Assembly: GCA_024645175.1 (NCBI GenBank)
Contig: JAHEGB010000001.1
Location: forward strand, 62,001 to 126,000
Reading direction: 5' to 3'
Length of the DNA stretch: 64,000 bases
Origin: Microbacteriaceae bacterium
GTDB taxonomy: Bacteria; Actinomycetota; Actinomycetes; Actinomycetales; Microbacteriaceae
Shown here one piece after another: positions 17,383 to 26,211 of this stretch (positions are counted from its first letter, which is position 1; each line of letters starts with the position of its first letter). The position numbers and the translations under genes were made by a program. The notes beneath the pieces are model-generated. The model saw nothing but the letters and a program-made list of their open reading frames with translations, ran no database searches and had not been told where the DNA came from.

Positions 17383-18552
17383 CTATTTTGAAATGTCAGA
17401 TTCAGTTGATTGCATGTTTCCGAGCACCATTGCAACCTGCAACACGAATGCCTCGTGCGCACCGGTTGGATCCCAGCCGATTACATCTGAGATTCGCTTT
17501 AGTCGATAGCGCACTGTGTTGGCGTGAACAAAAAGTTTCTTGGCTGTTGCCTCGAGCGAGCGCCCGCATTCCAAATATGCTTCGAGCGTCTCAAGAAGTT
17601 CAATCGAATTGCTTGCCAGCGGCTTATAAATTTTGTCGACGAGAGTTTGCTTGGCAAGCGCATCTCCGGCTAGAGCTCTTTCGGCCAGCACGTCGTCTGC
17701 GTGCAGCACGCGCTCGGTCTTCGAATTGCGAACAACAGCGAATGCCGAAAGGGCAGCGCGGGCAGACACGTTTGCAGAGCTAACATCGCGAACCGTTGGG
17801 CCAATGACGACAGGCCCTTGACCAAACGATGATTCGAGAGACGCAACAATTTGACTGAATCCGACATTGACTCTTGGAGCATTGCTCTTGGTGACAATGC
17901 CGACAACGACAATAAGACGATCTCCGTGCACGCCGATGAGCACATCGGTGTCTGCTTTGCGAGCAAGGCGACGAAGTTGATCTGCATCTAGATGTTCTGG
18001 TGTGTTGCCGATTAGAACAACGACAGAACCGTTTGCTCGCCAACCGAGGGCAGCAACGCGTGAAGCGATTTCATCTGTGTGCTCGCCGCTCAAAATCGAG
18101 TCAACGACTAGAGCTTCAAGGCGGGCATCCCAGAGGCCTCGAGCCTCAGCAGCCTTCGCATAAACGTCGGCGGCGCTGAATGCAATTTCACGAGAGTAAA
18201 GCAGAACTGCTTCACGCATCTCTGGGTCTTCGCGAACGACACGCTCTTCAACAACCTGAACCACGACACGAATTAGCTGCAGTGTCTGCTGCAGTGAGAT
18301 TGATCTGAGCAACTCGCGAGGTGCAACACCGAAAACGTCTGCAGCCACCCAAGGCTGTGACTTTGGGTTGTCATACCAGGCAAGAAACGAGCTGATGCCC
18401 GATTGAGCTACAACGCCAACCGAAGCTCGACGACCCGCAGGCATCTCGCGATACCAAACCAGCGTCTCTTCTAGTTTGCGAAGAGTCTCACTATTCAGTT
18501 CGCCAGCAATTGAGGCGAGCCAAGCGAGAGTCTCTTTCTTAGGCCTCGCCAC
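17383..18552 (-). CDS. PucR-type regulator of fatty acid synthesis (FasR-like)
   Basis: Transcription regulator of 389 residues with a central GGDEF-like/regulatory region and a C-terminal PucR helix-turn-helix ([24 protein letters not shown]). Its position immediately before fabD matches Streptomyces FasR, an activator of the fab operon. GTG start; the gene overlaps the 3' end of aceE by 14 bases, so it is very likely translated from the same transcript. This places the regulator, the acetyl-CoA-producing E1 and the FASII genes in one transcription unit. DNA target not known; the inverted repeat at 21351 is a candidate. Confidence 0.85.
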   Translation of the reverse strand: MARPKKETLAWLASIAGELNSETLRKLEETLVWYREMPAGRRASVGVVAQSGISSFLAWYDNPKSQPWVAADVFGVAPRELLRSISLQQTLQLIRVVVQVVEERVVREDPEMREAVLLYSREIAFSAADVYAKAAEARGLWDARLEALVVDSILSGEHTDEIASRVAALGWRANGSVVVLIGNTPEHLDADQLRRLARKADTDVLIGVHGDRLIVVVGIVTKSNAPRVNVGFSQIVASLESSFGQGPVVIGPTVRDVSSANVSARAALSAFAVVRNSKTERVLHADDVLAERALAGDALAKQTLVDKIYKPLASNSIELLETLEAYLECGRSLEATAKKLFVHANTVRYRLKRISDVIGWDPTGAHEAFVLQVAMVLGNMQSTESDISK

Positions 18553-21271
18553 CGGCAGATCCAGAGGTTCCGGCGGTCACATCGTGCAGGCGGTAACGTT
18601 CGATTGCCTGCTGTGGAGCGTCTGCCGACATTTCGCCACGCTCAACCAGCTGTTCTAGAACGCGAACCACGATTGATGGTCCGTCAATCTTGAAGAAGCG
18701 ACGAGCCGCAGCACGGGTGTCTGAGAAGCCGAAACCGTCTGCACCAAGGGTCGCGTAGTCGCCAGGCACCCAAGGGCGAATCTGGTCTTGAACCGCGTGC
18801 ATGTAGTCGCTCACGCCCAAGAACGGTCCCTTGGCATCAGCGAGCTTGTGGGTTACATAGGCATCAGGAACCTCAGCCGATGGGTTCAAGAACTTGAACT
18901 CGTCTCGCTTCAGACCGTTTCGACGAAGCTCAGTCCATGAAGTCACCGACCAGATGTCGGCTGAAACTCCCCAGTCATCTTGCAATAGCTTCTGCGCCTC
19001 GTAAGCCCATGGCACTGCAACTCCCGATGCGAGAATCTGTGCTTTGGTGCCTTCAAAGTGGTTTTCGCTAACGCGGTGAATTCCACGGATGATTCCGTCA
19101 ACGTCGACGTTCTCAGGTTCAGCCGGCTGAACGATCGGCTCGTTGTAGACGGTTAGGTAGTACATCACGTTCGGATCCTTGTGAGCGCCGCCATACATGC
19201 GCTCGATTCCGCTGCGAATGATGTGAGCAATCTCGTATCCGTATGCCGGGTCATAAGAAATTACTGCGGTGTTAGTAGATGCAAGAAGAGGAGAGTGGCC
19301 GTCAGCGTGCTGCAAGCCTTCACCGGTAAGAGTGGTGCGACCTGCGGTAGCACCAATCATGAATCCGCGAGAAAGTTGATCTGTTGCGGCCCAGATCGAG
19401 TCTGCTGTTCTTTGGAAACCGAACATCGAATAGAAAACGTAGAACGGAATCATCGGCTGACCCTGAGTTGCATAACTTGTTGCAGCTGCGGTTAGGGCGG
19501 CGATTGATCCGGCTTCGTTAATTCCGGTGTGCAGAATCTGACCAGCTGCTGACTCTTTGTATGAAAGCAAGAGTTCGCGGTCTACAGAGATGTAGTGCTG
19601 ACCGTTCGGGTTATAAATTTTCGCAGTCGGAAAGAATGCATCCATACCGAATGTGCGCGCTTCGTCAGGAATGATCGGAACAATTCGCTCACCGAATTCT
19701 GGTGCGCGCAAGAGATCTTTCATCAAACGAACGAACGCCATGGTGGTAGCGATTTCTTGAGTGCCCGAGCCACCCTTTGCAACCTTGTATGCATCTTCTG
19801 CTGGAAGTTTGAAGTCGACATATTTGCTGCGACGCTCAGGCAGGTAGCCACCGAGTGCTCGACGACGCTCGTGCATGTACTGAATTTCTGGAGCGTCTTG
19901 ACCAGGGTGGAAGTAAGGAGGCTCGTATGGGTTCTCTTCGAGCTGCGCATCGGTGATTGGAATGCGAAGTTCATCCCTGAAGCCCTTGAGGTTGTCTAGG
20001 GTTAGCTTCTTCATTTGGTGGGTTGCGTTGCGACCCTCAAATGACTTGCCAAGGGTGAAGCCCTTGATGGTCTTTGCCAAGATGACCGTCGGCTGGCCCT
20101 TGTGCTCAACAGCGGCCTTGTATGCCGCATAAACCTTGCGGTAGTCGTGACCGCCTCGCTTCAAGCCCCAGATCTCGTCGTCAGTCATCGACTCGACTAA
20201 CTTGGCTGTGCGTGGGTCGCGGCCGAAGAAGTTCTCGCGAACAAATGCGCCGTCTTCGGTCTTGTAAGTCTGGTAATCGCCGTCAGGTGTCTTGTTCATC
20301 AAGTCGACAAGCGCGCCATCGTGATCGTTTGCAAGAAGTGAATCCCACTCGCGACCCCAAACAACCTTGATGACATTCCAGCCAGCGCCTCTGAAGAAGC
20401 TTTCTAGTTCTTGAATGATTTTTCCGTTGCCTCGCACCGGACCATCGAGACGCTGAAGGTTGCAGTTAACAACAAAAGTTAGGTTGTCGAGTTGGTCGTT
20501 TGCCGCAAGCTGCAGCGCACCGCGTGACTCTACTTCGTCAAGCTCGCCATCGCCCAAGAAAGCCCAGACGTGCTGTTCGCTTGTGTCTTTGAAACCTCGA
20601 CCGGCTAGGTAGCGGTTGAACTGCGCCTGATAGATCGCGTTGATCGGGCCGATACCCATCGAAACAGTTGGAAACTGCCAAAAGTCTGGCATCAAGCGTG
20701 GGTGCGGGTAAGAAGAAAGCCCGCCACCTGCGTGAGACTTCTCTTGACGGAATCCGTTGAGTTGGTTTTCGCTCAGGCGACCCTCAAGAAATGCGCGAGC
20801 ATATGGGCCAGGCGATGCGTGTCCCTGAATAAAAATCTGGTCGCCACCGCTCGGGTGGTCTTGACCTTTGAAGAAGTGGTTGAAGCCAACTTCATAAAGC
20901 GAAGCTGATGAAGCGAAGGTAGAGATGTGTCCACCGACTCCGATGCCAGGTCGCTGCGCGCGGTGAACAAGCATTGCTGCGTTCCAGCGCATCCATGCGC
21001 GATAGGTGCGCTCGATTTTCTCGTCACCCGGAAACTCGGCTTCGTTTTCAGGTGCGATGGTGTTGATGTAGTCGGTGGTTGGAATCGAAGGAACATTGAG
21101 TTGCAGGTCGTGTGAGCGACGCAACAGGTTGAGCATGATCTCGCGAGCTCGACCACGGCCGTGAACTCTAGCGACGGCGTCAAGTGACTCAAGCCACTCG
21201 CGAGTCTCTTCAGGGTCTTGGTCTGGAGTGTTGACCGCGAATGCATCCTGGTTGTTAATTGACACCGACAT
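18539..21271 (-). CDS. aceE: pyruvate dehydrogenase E1, homodimeric
   Basis: Thiamine-diphosphate-dependent E1 that decarboxylates pyruvate and reductively acetylates the lipoyl group of E2. The ThDP/Mg motif is [12 protein letters not shown]...[10 protein letters not shown]; the length of 910 is typical of the single-chain AceE type. Its partner E2 and E3 are at 41644-44424 in this window. ATG at 21271 follows AAAGAGG with no spacing; a GTG two codons in (21265) would sit 6 bases after that element and may be the true start. First gene of the aceE-fab series, divergent from a peroxiredoxin gene. Confidence 0.95.
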   Translation of the reverse strand: MSVSINNQDAFAVNTPDQDPEETREWLESLDAVARVHGRGRAREIMLNLLRRSHDLQLNVPSIPTTDYINTIAPENEAEFPGDEKIERTYRAWMRWNAAMLVHRAQRPGIGVGGHISTFASSASLYEVGFNHFFKGQDHPSGGDQIFIQGHASPGPYARAFLEGRLSENQLNGFRQEKSHAGGGLSSYPHPRLMPDFWQFPTVSMGIGPINAIYQAQFNRYLAGRGFKDTSEQHVWAFLGDGELDEVESRGALQLAANDQLDNLTFVVNCNLQRLDGPVRGNGKIIQELESFFRGAGWNVIKVVWGREWDSLLANDHDGALVDLMNKTPDGDYQTYKTEDGAFVRENFFGRDPRTAKLVESMTDDEIWGLKRGGHDYRKVYAAYKAAVEHKGQPTVILAKTIKGFTLGKSFEGRNATHQMKKLTLDNLKGFRDELRIPITDAQLEENPYEPPYFHPGQDAPEIQYMHERRRALGGYLPERRSKYVDFKLPAEDAYKVAKGGSGTQEIATTMAFVRLMKDLLRAPEFGERIVPIIPDEARTFGMDAFFPTAKIYNPNGQHYISVDRELLLSYKESAAGQILHTGINEAGSIAALTAAATSYATQGQPMIPFYVFYSMFGFQRTADSIWAATDQLSRGFMIGATAGRTTLTGEGLQHADGHSPLLASTNTAVISYDPAYGYEIAHIIRSGIERMYGGAHKDPNVMYYLTVYNEPIVQPAEPENVDVDGIIRGIHRVSENHFEGTKAQILASGVAVPWAYEAQKLLQDDWGVSADIWSVTSWTELRRNGLKRDEFKFLNPSAEVPDAYVTHKLADAKGPFLGVSDYMHAVQDQIRPWVPGDYATLGADGFGFSDTRAAARRFFKIDGPSIVVRVLEQLVERGEMSADAPQQAIERYRLHDVTAGTSGSAGGEA

Positions 21272-21350
21272 CCTCTTTCGTGGGGGATGGAACTGCTTGG
21301 GTTCGGGTTTGAACCAAAGCCAAGTTTATTCTGTGATTTAACGGAAGTAT

Positions 21351-21374
21351 TGACCTAATGACTTTGTTAGGTCA
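21351..21374. promoter_or_regulatory. perfect inverted repeat, operator candidate between aceE and peroxiredoxin
   Basis: TGACCTAA, 8-base spacer, TTAGGTCA: both 8-base arms match perfectly. It is in the 133-base divergent intergenic region, about 80 bases upstream of aceE and 30 bases upstream of the peroxiredoxin ATG. The layout suits binding by a dimeric regulator controlling one or both promoters. Confidence 0.6.
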
Positions 21375-21404
21375 GTTATTGGACCATTTAGAAAGAGAGA
21401 CCCA

Positions 21405-21869
21405 ATGAGCTTGATCATCGGTGATGACGCCCCAGACTTTTCACTAGTCAACCAATTCGGTGAGACCGTGGCACTTTCAGATTTTCGCGGCAAGAAGCCG
21501 GTCGTCGTAGTTTTCTATCCGCTCTCGTTTTCAGGCATCTGCACCGGCGAACTTTGCGAACTTCGCGACAACTTCGGCCGATTTGAGCGCGACAACGTTG
21601 AACTTTTGGCCATTTCTGTAGACAGCAAGTACGTTCAGAAGCAGTTTGCCGAGCACGAGGGCTATAAATTCTCGGTTTTGGCCGATTTCTGGCCACACGG
21701 CGGGGTAGCCAAGCAATACGGCGTATTTCTTGAAGAAGCGGGCATTTCGAACCGTGCAACCTTCGTTATCGACAAGGATGGCAAGCTTGCCGCGAAGTTC
21801 GTCACGGCACCAGGCCAGGCCAGAAGCCTTGACGAGTATGACAAAGCGCTAGACACTCTTCACGCTTAG
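21405..21869 (+). CDS. peroxiredoxin (AhpE/BCP type)
   Basis: Thiol peroxidase of 154 residues that reduces hydroperoxides. The peroxidatic Cys is in FYPLSFSGICTGELCELRD, where the context FSGIC resembles actinobacterial one-Cys AhpE but a second Cys five residues later (CTGELC) matches the intramolecular resolving Cys of BCP/PrxQ. It may thus work as an atypical two-Cys enzyme. The downstream SVDSKYVQKQFAE and HGGVAKQYGVF segments fit the family. AAGAGAGACCC precedes the ATG. Monocistronic and divergent from aceE across the inverted repeat. Confidence 0.88.
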   Translation: MSLIIGDDAPDFSLVNQFGETVALSDFRGKKPVVVVFYPLSFSGICTGELCELRDNFGRFERDNVELLAISVDSKYVQKQFAEHEGYKFSVLADFWPHGGVAKQYGVFLEEAGISNRATFVIDKDGKLAAKFVTAPGQARSLDEYDKALDTLHA

Positions 21870-21878
21870 CCGCTCAGG

Positions 21879-21906
21879 TTTGGCAGATAGGGCGTTCTTG
21901 TATTAC
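21879..21906 (+). promoter_or_regulatory. possible promoter of tRNA-Val
   Basis: TTTGGC and TATTAC spaced by 16 bases, ending 13 bases before the tRNA. A weak -35 but reasonable -10 box. Confidence 0.35.
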
Positions 21907-21919
21907 GCTCTTTCGAGGA

Positions 21920-21992
21920 GGGCCTTTAGCTCAGTTGGTAGAGCGCCACGCTTACACCGTGGATGTCATCGGTTCGAGCCCGGTAGGGCCCA
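21920..21992 (+). tRNA. tRNA-Val (TAC), no encoded CCA
   Basis: The acceptor GGGCCTT pairs with AGGGCCC (one G-T), the anticodon loop is CTTACAC with TAC, the T-arm is ATCGG-TTCGAGC-CCGGT and the discriminator is A. The next bases are CTG, so unlike the other two tRNAs in this window the CCA end must be added by tRNA nucleotidyltransferase. Confidence 0.95.
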
Positions 21993-22053
21993 CTGTTCTC
22001 ATTAGAGAATATGAATGCCGCGTCAGAAATGGCGCGGCATTAGTATTTTCGGT

Positions 22054-24663
22054 ATGACTAACCCCTTTGACCCACCGAAGAAGCTTGCCCTCGGCGATGC
22101 CGAATTGGCTGAAGCTCTAGAACTCGCGGGTCAAGGCGAAAACGGCGCTCTCGACGCAATGGCCGTTCTCGAGGAGCAGTCGAGACTTCGCGCAGAAGAT
22201 GCCAATGCCTACGTTGCTTGGGTGCGTGCCATGGAGGCCGACGGCAGTTCAGAGGCAAAGAATGCCCTCGCCAACGCCCGTCGTTCAAGTGCCGGCATGT
22301 CAATCGATCCAGTTGAGACCCCAAGCGCAGAAGAGCCGACTGAAGATTCTTGGAAGTCCCTGGTTCCAGACTGGGATGAACGCCAGCACCTAATCGCTGA
22401 AGCCAAAGAGAAAGCAATCGCTGACGCACTTCTGCTCGCTGCCGAGAAGGCTGAACGCGAAATTGAGAGTGCGGTCGCGGCAGCTGTTGCCGAGGCAGAG
22501 TTCGAGGCAGAGCTTCGCCGCGAAGAGGCAGTAGCCGCTGCCAAAGCTGAGGCCGAACGCATTGAGGCCGAGCGACTCGAGCTCGAACGCATTCGACAAG
22601 AAGAATTGCAAGAGCAGCAGCGCTTAGAGGAACTTGAACGCGAGCGCATCGAAGCCGAACGTATTGAGGCCGAAAGAGTAGAAGCTGAGCGGCTCGAGAC
22701 AGAGCGAGCAGAGGCAGAGCGGCTCGAGGCCGAGCGTGCAGAGACCGAGCGCTTAGAGGCAGAAAAGGTTGCCGCTGAAAAACTTGAGGCAGAACTTGCC
22801 GAAGCTGAGCGCCTAGAAGTTGAACGCCTAGAAGCTGAGCGAATCGCCGAACAAGAGGCAAACATCAGAATTGAAATCGAAAATGCAGAGCGCGCAGCTG
22901 CTGAAGCGCTAGAACTCGCTGAACTCGAAGCTGCAGAGCGAGCTGATGCCGCTGAAAAAGCTCGACTCGAAGCAGATCAGGCAGTAGCTGAAGAGCTTGC
23001 CGCAGAATTGGCTGAGCCTGAAGAGACACCAGAGCCGGTGCGAGCAAGCGATTTTGCAACCGGAAGTTTTGACATCATCGAATCGGTTGAGCAAGCCGCA
23101 ACTGAAGAGTTCGACGAAGAGAATTTCGAAGTTTTGCTCTCAGACGGTGAACTTGGTTTTGCTAGAGACCCGAAGAGTGCAACACGTGAGCGACCTATCT
23201 CGACTATTGAACGTCGAGCAAAACCAATTTCTCAACTATATGTTTGGTCAAGCCTCACCGTCGGTGTAGCACCAATTTTGCTTGGCTACCTATCGCTTTC
23301 TTTCAAGCTAACGGCGCTAGACCGAATCGTTTCATTTGCGATCGCATTCGCACTATCAGCACTTCTTATGACTGTGGTGGCCATCGGAGGCAAGCGCAGT
23401 GGCTTATCAACACTCTTCTTATCGCGAGCGGCATTTGGTGTAACGGCAAACATTTTTCCTGCAATTGCGCAGGTTCTCGCAAAACTGGCTATCGGATCGG
23501 CGCTAGTCATCTCGGCGGTGGCTCTGTTCAATTCAAATATTGCTGGACTGCCTGGCTTCAGCGAAACTGCTCTTAGCGCGGGTGCCTTTGACATCTCATG
23601 GTCGTTTGTCTTTGCTGGTGTGCTGTTGATTTTGGGCAGCGTTTTGGCGCTGCTTGGCGGCAAGATTCTTTATTGGGGGCAACTATCGGTTGCTGCAATC
23701 GCAGCCTTGACCACGCTGCTATTCATTGGCTTCGCCGCCGGAGGCATTCAGCTCGATGCTCGCGAGATGACCATGTCTGGCAATTGGCTAGAGATGTTCA
23801 GCCTGATTGTTCTCGTGCTGGTCTTCTTTGCCGCGCTCTGGGTTAACGCCGTCGCTGACTTCACTCGCAAAATTGCAATGGCTGAATCAGGCAAGGCGGT
23901 TGCGCTTTATGTTTCTCTTGCAGTCGGTGTTGTGCCGTTTGTTATTTCCATCTTCTCGGTTTTGCTGTCTTCATCGCTAAGCGCAAACTTCAGATTGGTT
24001 GCTGTTAGCGATCCGCTGGGTGCAATTTTCGGAGTGATTCCTGCATGGCTAGCTTCAATGGTTCTTGTCAGTGCCGCGATTTCACTGTTGGCTTGGGCTG
24101 CGAGCTGGCTCTACTCAATGAGCGTTGGTCTTGCCGCCATCTCGATTAAGTTGCGTCGATACGTTAGCCAGCCAATCGTTCTTATTCTCGCGTTGGCGAG
24201 CACGTTCGCTTTAACTCAACTCTCGACACTTTTGTCGGTCAAGTTGCTGCTAACGGTGTCTGTAATCGCAGCAGTTCTGGTCTTCTCGTGGGCAGGAATC
24301 TTTGTTTCTGACGTTGCGCTTCGACGCATCGCGTATCACGAGGTCAGTCTCACGCGCGATTATGGTTTCTACCGCGCAATCAATGTGGTCAATCTTGTCG
24401 GTTTCGTTTTGGCAGCAACTCTCGGTCTCGCCTTCGTTTCGTCTGAAACTCCTGGTTTCGAGTGGTTAGGTTTCATTGCTAAACCAATCGGAGCTGGCGA
24501 CTGGGCAACCACAAATATTGGCGTGCTTCTGGCTCTCGGTTTTGCATGCTTGTTTCCGCTGCTATTTGGCAGAAAGCGCATCAAAGATCAAGAGCTCGAA
24601 GTTTTGAAAATCGAAGCACGCAAAAACGATCTTGACGGCGTAGATTTCGGCGAGGCGATTTAG
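22054..24663 (+). CDS. coiled-coil protein fused to NCS1-type permease
   Basis: Two-part protein of about 869 residues. Residues about 1-387 are soluble: a short N-terminal region, then a long charged Glu/Ala/Arg-rich heptad region (repeated EAERLE-like units, about residues 110-330) predicted as a continuous coiled coil. Residues about 388-869 form a membrane domain with about 12 helices like the NCS1 cytosine/purine permease family (LFLSRAAFGVTANIFP and SWAGIFVSDVALRR are family-like). Substrate unknown. I prefer the ATG at 22054 over the one at 22015, since MTNPFDPP is a better mature start and 22015 is only 22 bases from the tRNA. No strong ribosome site. The stop overlaps the next gene. 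Confidence 0.8.
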   Translation: MTNPFDPPKKLALGDAELAEALELAGQGENGALDAMAVLEEQSRLRAEDANAYVAWVRAMEADGSSEAKNALANARRSSAGMSIDPVETPSAEEPTEDSWKSLVPDWDERQHLIAEAKEKAIADALLLAAEKAEREIESAVAAAVAEAEFEAELRREEAVAAAKAEAERIEAERLELERIRQEELQEQQRLEELERERIEAERIEAERVEAERLETERAEAERLEAERAETERLEAEKVAAEKLEAELAEAERLEVERLEAERIAEQEANIRIEIENAERAAAEALELAELEAAERADAAEKARLEADQAVAEELAAELAEPEETPEPVRASDFATGSFDIIESVEQAATEEFDEENFEVLLSDGELGFARDPKSATRERPISTIERRAKPISQLYVWSSLTVGVAPILLGYLSLSFKLTALDRIVSFAIAFALSALLMTVVAIGGKRSGLSTLFLSRAAFGVTANIFPAIAQVLAKLAIGSALVISAVALFNSNIAGLPGFSETALSAGAFDISWSFVFAGVLLILGSVLALLGGKILYWGQLSVAAIAALTTLLFIGFAAGGIQLDAREMTMSGNWLEMFSLIVLVLVFFAALWVNAVADFTRKIAMAESGKAVALYVSLAVGVVPFVISIFSVLLSSSLSANFRLVAVSDPLGAIFGVIPAWLASMVLVSAAISLLAWAASWLYSMSVGLAAISIKLRRYVSQPIVLILALASTFALTQLSTLLSVKLLLTVSVIAAVLVFSWAGIFVSDVALRRIAYHEVSLTRDYGFYRAINVVNLVGFVLAATLGLAFVSSETPGFEWLGFIAKPIGAGDWATTNIGVLLALGFACLFPLLFGRKRIKDQELEVLKIEARKNDLDGVDFGEAI

Positions 24664-25481
24664 TGTCGTCAATTTTTGACGTCACCGCAGCAGCACAGGT
24701 TCTTTGGCCTGAACACCGTGCCGATGAGTGGGATAGACCGGGGTTAATTGCGGGTCAAACCTTTGCAGAATGCAAGAAAGCCTTATTGAGTGTTGACGTT
24801 TCAAGCGACGTTTTAGAAGAGGCGATTGCAGGCAATTTTGACCTGATCATCTCGCATCACCCGTTCTTGCTCGGTTCAGATCACGAGCTGTCGGCTCAAT
24901 CGGCCAAAGGCGCGGTTTTGCTTTCCGCAATCAAGAACGACGTGGCATTGTTCTCGGCACATACAAATGCCGACATCGTGACCGATGGTGTTTCTGACGT
25001 CTTGGCGAAAGCTCTCGGGCTAATCGACCCAAAGCCGCTCGTGGCCATTGAGGGCACCATCATGGGTCACGGCCGTATTGCCGAGCTGTCTCAGCCGATG
25101 ACTTTGCTCGATTTTGCTCGCCATGTGTCTCGCTGCATTGCACCAACTGCTGGTGGCGTACGCGTGGCAGGAGACCCCGAGCAGAGAATCAGCACCGTTG
25201 CGTTGTGTGCCGGCTCTGGTGGGTCGTTTTTGGATGAAGCAATAAATCACGGTGCAGATGTCTTTGTGACCTCAGACCTGCGACACCACACCGCCTCAGA
25301 TGCCATAGAACGAGCACGAGCTCTTGGCCGCAGCTTTGCACTAATCGACATCTCGCACTGGGCAGCGGAGGCTCTTTGGCTTGAAGTCGCGGCAAAACAG
25401 CTTGCTGAAGCCGTGCCTGATGTTAAGTTTGTAGTTAGCGACCTGCGAACTGATCCGTGGGATTTCGCGGTAACTCAATAA
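24663..25481 (+). CDS. Nif3-like dinuclear metal centre protein
   Basis: Nif3/DUF34 (YbgI-like) protein of 272 residues, a family forming hexamers with a two-metal site; proposed to be a GTP cyclohydrolase 1 type 2-like or repair hydrolase, but the physiological role is unsettled. Metal ligands appear in ISHHPFLLGSDH and in the C-terminal LIDISHWAAEALW; FSAHTNADIV is also typical. GTG start overlaps the permease stop by one base. It is followed 16 bases later by the zinc-ribbon protein and then the RNase HI fusion, an arrangement conserved in mycobacteria (Rv2230c-Rv2229c-Rv2228c). Confidence 0.9.
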   Translation: MSSIFDVTAAAQVLWPEHRADEWDRPGLIAGQTFAECKKALLSVDVSSDVLEEAIAGNFDLIISHHPFLLGSDHELSAQSAKGAVLLSAIKNDVALFSAHTNADIVTDGVSDVLAKALGLIDPKPLVAIEGTIMGHGRIAELSQPMTLLDFARHVSRCIAPTAGGVRVAGDPEQRISTVALCAGSGGSFLDEAINHGADVFVTSDLRHHTASDAIERARALGRSFALIDISHWAAEALWLEVAAKQLAEAVPDVKFVVSDLRTDPWDFAVTQ

Positions 25482-25497
25482 CGACTCGAAAGAAGTT

Positions 25498-26211
25498 ATG
25501 AAGGCATCCTCACAGCACCAAGAGACATTGCTTGACCTGAGTCGAATTGACCTGCAATTGCGAAGAAACCAGCGACTTATCGCTGACATAGAAGCTGGTG
25601 CAGAGGTTCAGGCCGCGCGACAGAATCTTTTGGTCAACTCAGAGCAATTGCTCTCGGTTCGAAACGATCTAGATGCGTTGCAACTCGAGTTGCGCAGAGC
25701 CGAAACCGACCTCGAATTGGTCGAGGGTCGAATCGAAAAAGATCAGGTCAGAATTCAGCAGAGCAGCTCTCAAAAAGACATTCAAGGCATGCAAAACGAG
25801 CTGCAGTCATTGCTGAAACGCAAGGGTGAGCTTGAAGAGGCAGAGATTGTTCTGCTCGACCGCGTGCAGCTCTTGAATGAGAAGCTTTCGGTGATTCAGA
25901 TAGAGCGAGAGGAGCTTCAAAAGAAGCTCGCCGTTCTCGAAAACGAACAGACCGCAGGCCTTGCAAAACTGAACTCGGGTCAGCAATTGCTCAGAGAGAA
26001 CCGTGCTCGCGATTTGCAGAACTTGAGCCCAGAACTTGCAGAGCACTACGAAAAGCTGTTTGCCAAGGGCATCGGTGTTGGCAAGCTTTCAGGCTTGGTT
26101 TGCGACGCCTGCGGCATGACGCTAAGTGGCGATTCGCTCGACTCAGTTAGAAACACTCCGATGGACGAACTAGCTCACTGCGGCGAGTGCGGCGCGATCT
26201 TGGTTCGCTAA
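25498..26211 (+). CDS. coiled-coil protein with C4 zinc ribbon
   Basis: Protein of 237 residues. Residues about 10-170 form a long antiparallel coiled coil rich in Glu, Gln and Leu. The C-terminus is a zinc ribbon with two CxxC pairs: CDACGMTL and HCGECGAIL. This is the actinobacterial zinc-ribbon family (related to Rv2229c and Helicobacter HP0958/FlgZ-like proteins), thought to bind nucleic acid or proteins. The stop overlaps the next gene by one base (TAATG), so coupling to the RNase HI fusion is likely. Confidence 0.85.
   Translation: MKASSQHQETLLDLSRIDLQLRRNQRLIADIEAGAEVQAARQNLLVNSEQLLSVRNDLDALQLELRRAETDLELVEGRIEKDQVRIQQSSSQKDIQGMQNELQSLLKRKGELEEAEIVLLDRVQLLNEKLSVIQIEREELQKKLAVLENEQTAGLAKLNSGQQLLRENRARDLQNLSPELAEHYEKLFAKGIGVGKLSGLVCDACGMTLSGDSLDSVRNTPMDELAHCGECGAILVR

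Noticed and set aside
22058-22865. Long minus-strand ORFs of 267 and 218 residues
   Set aside because: Antisense to the Glu/Ala/Arg coiled coil; Ser/Arg- or Leu/Arg-rich low-complexity translation produced by codon periodicity.
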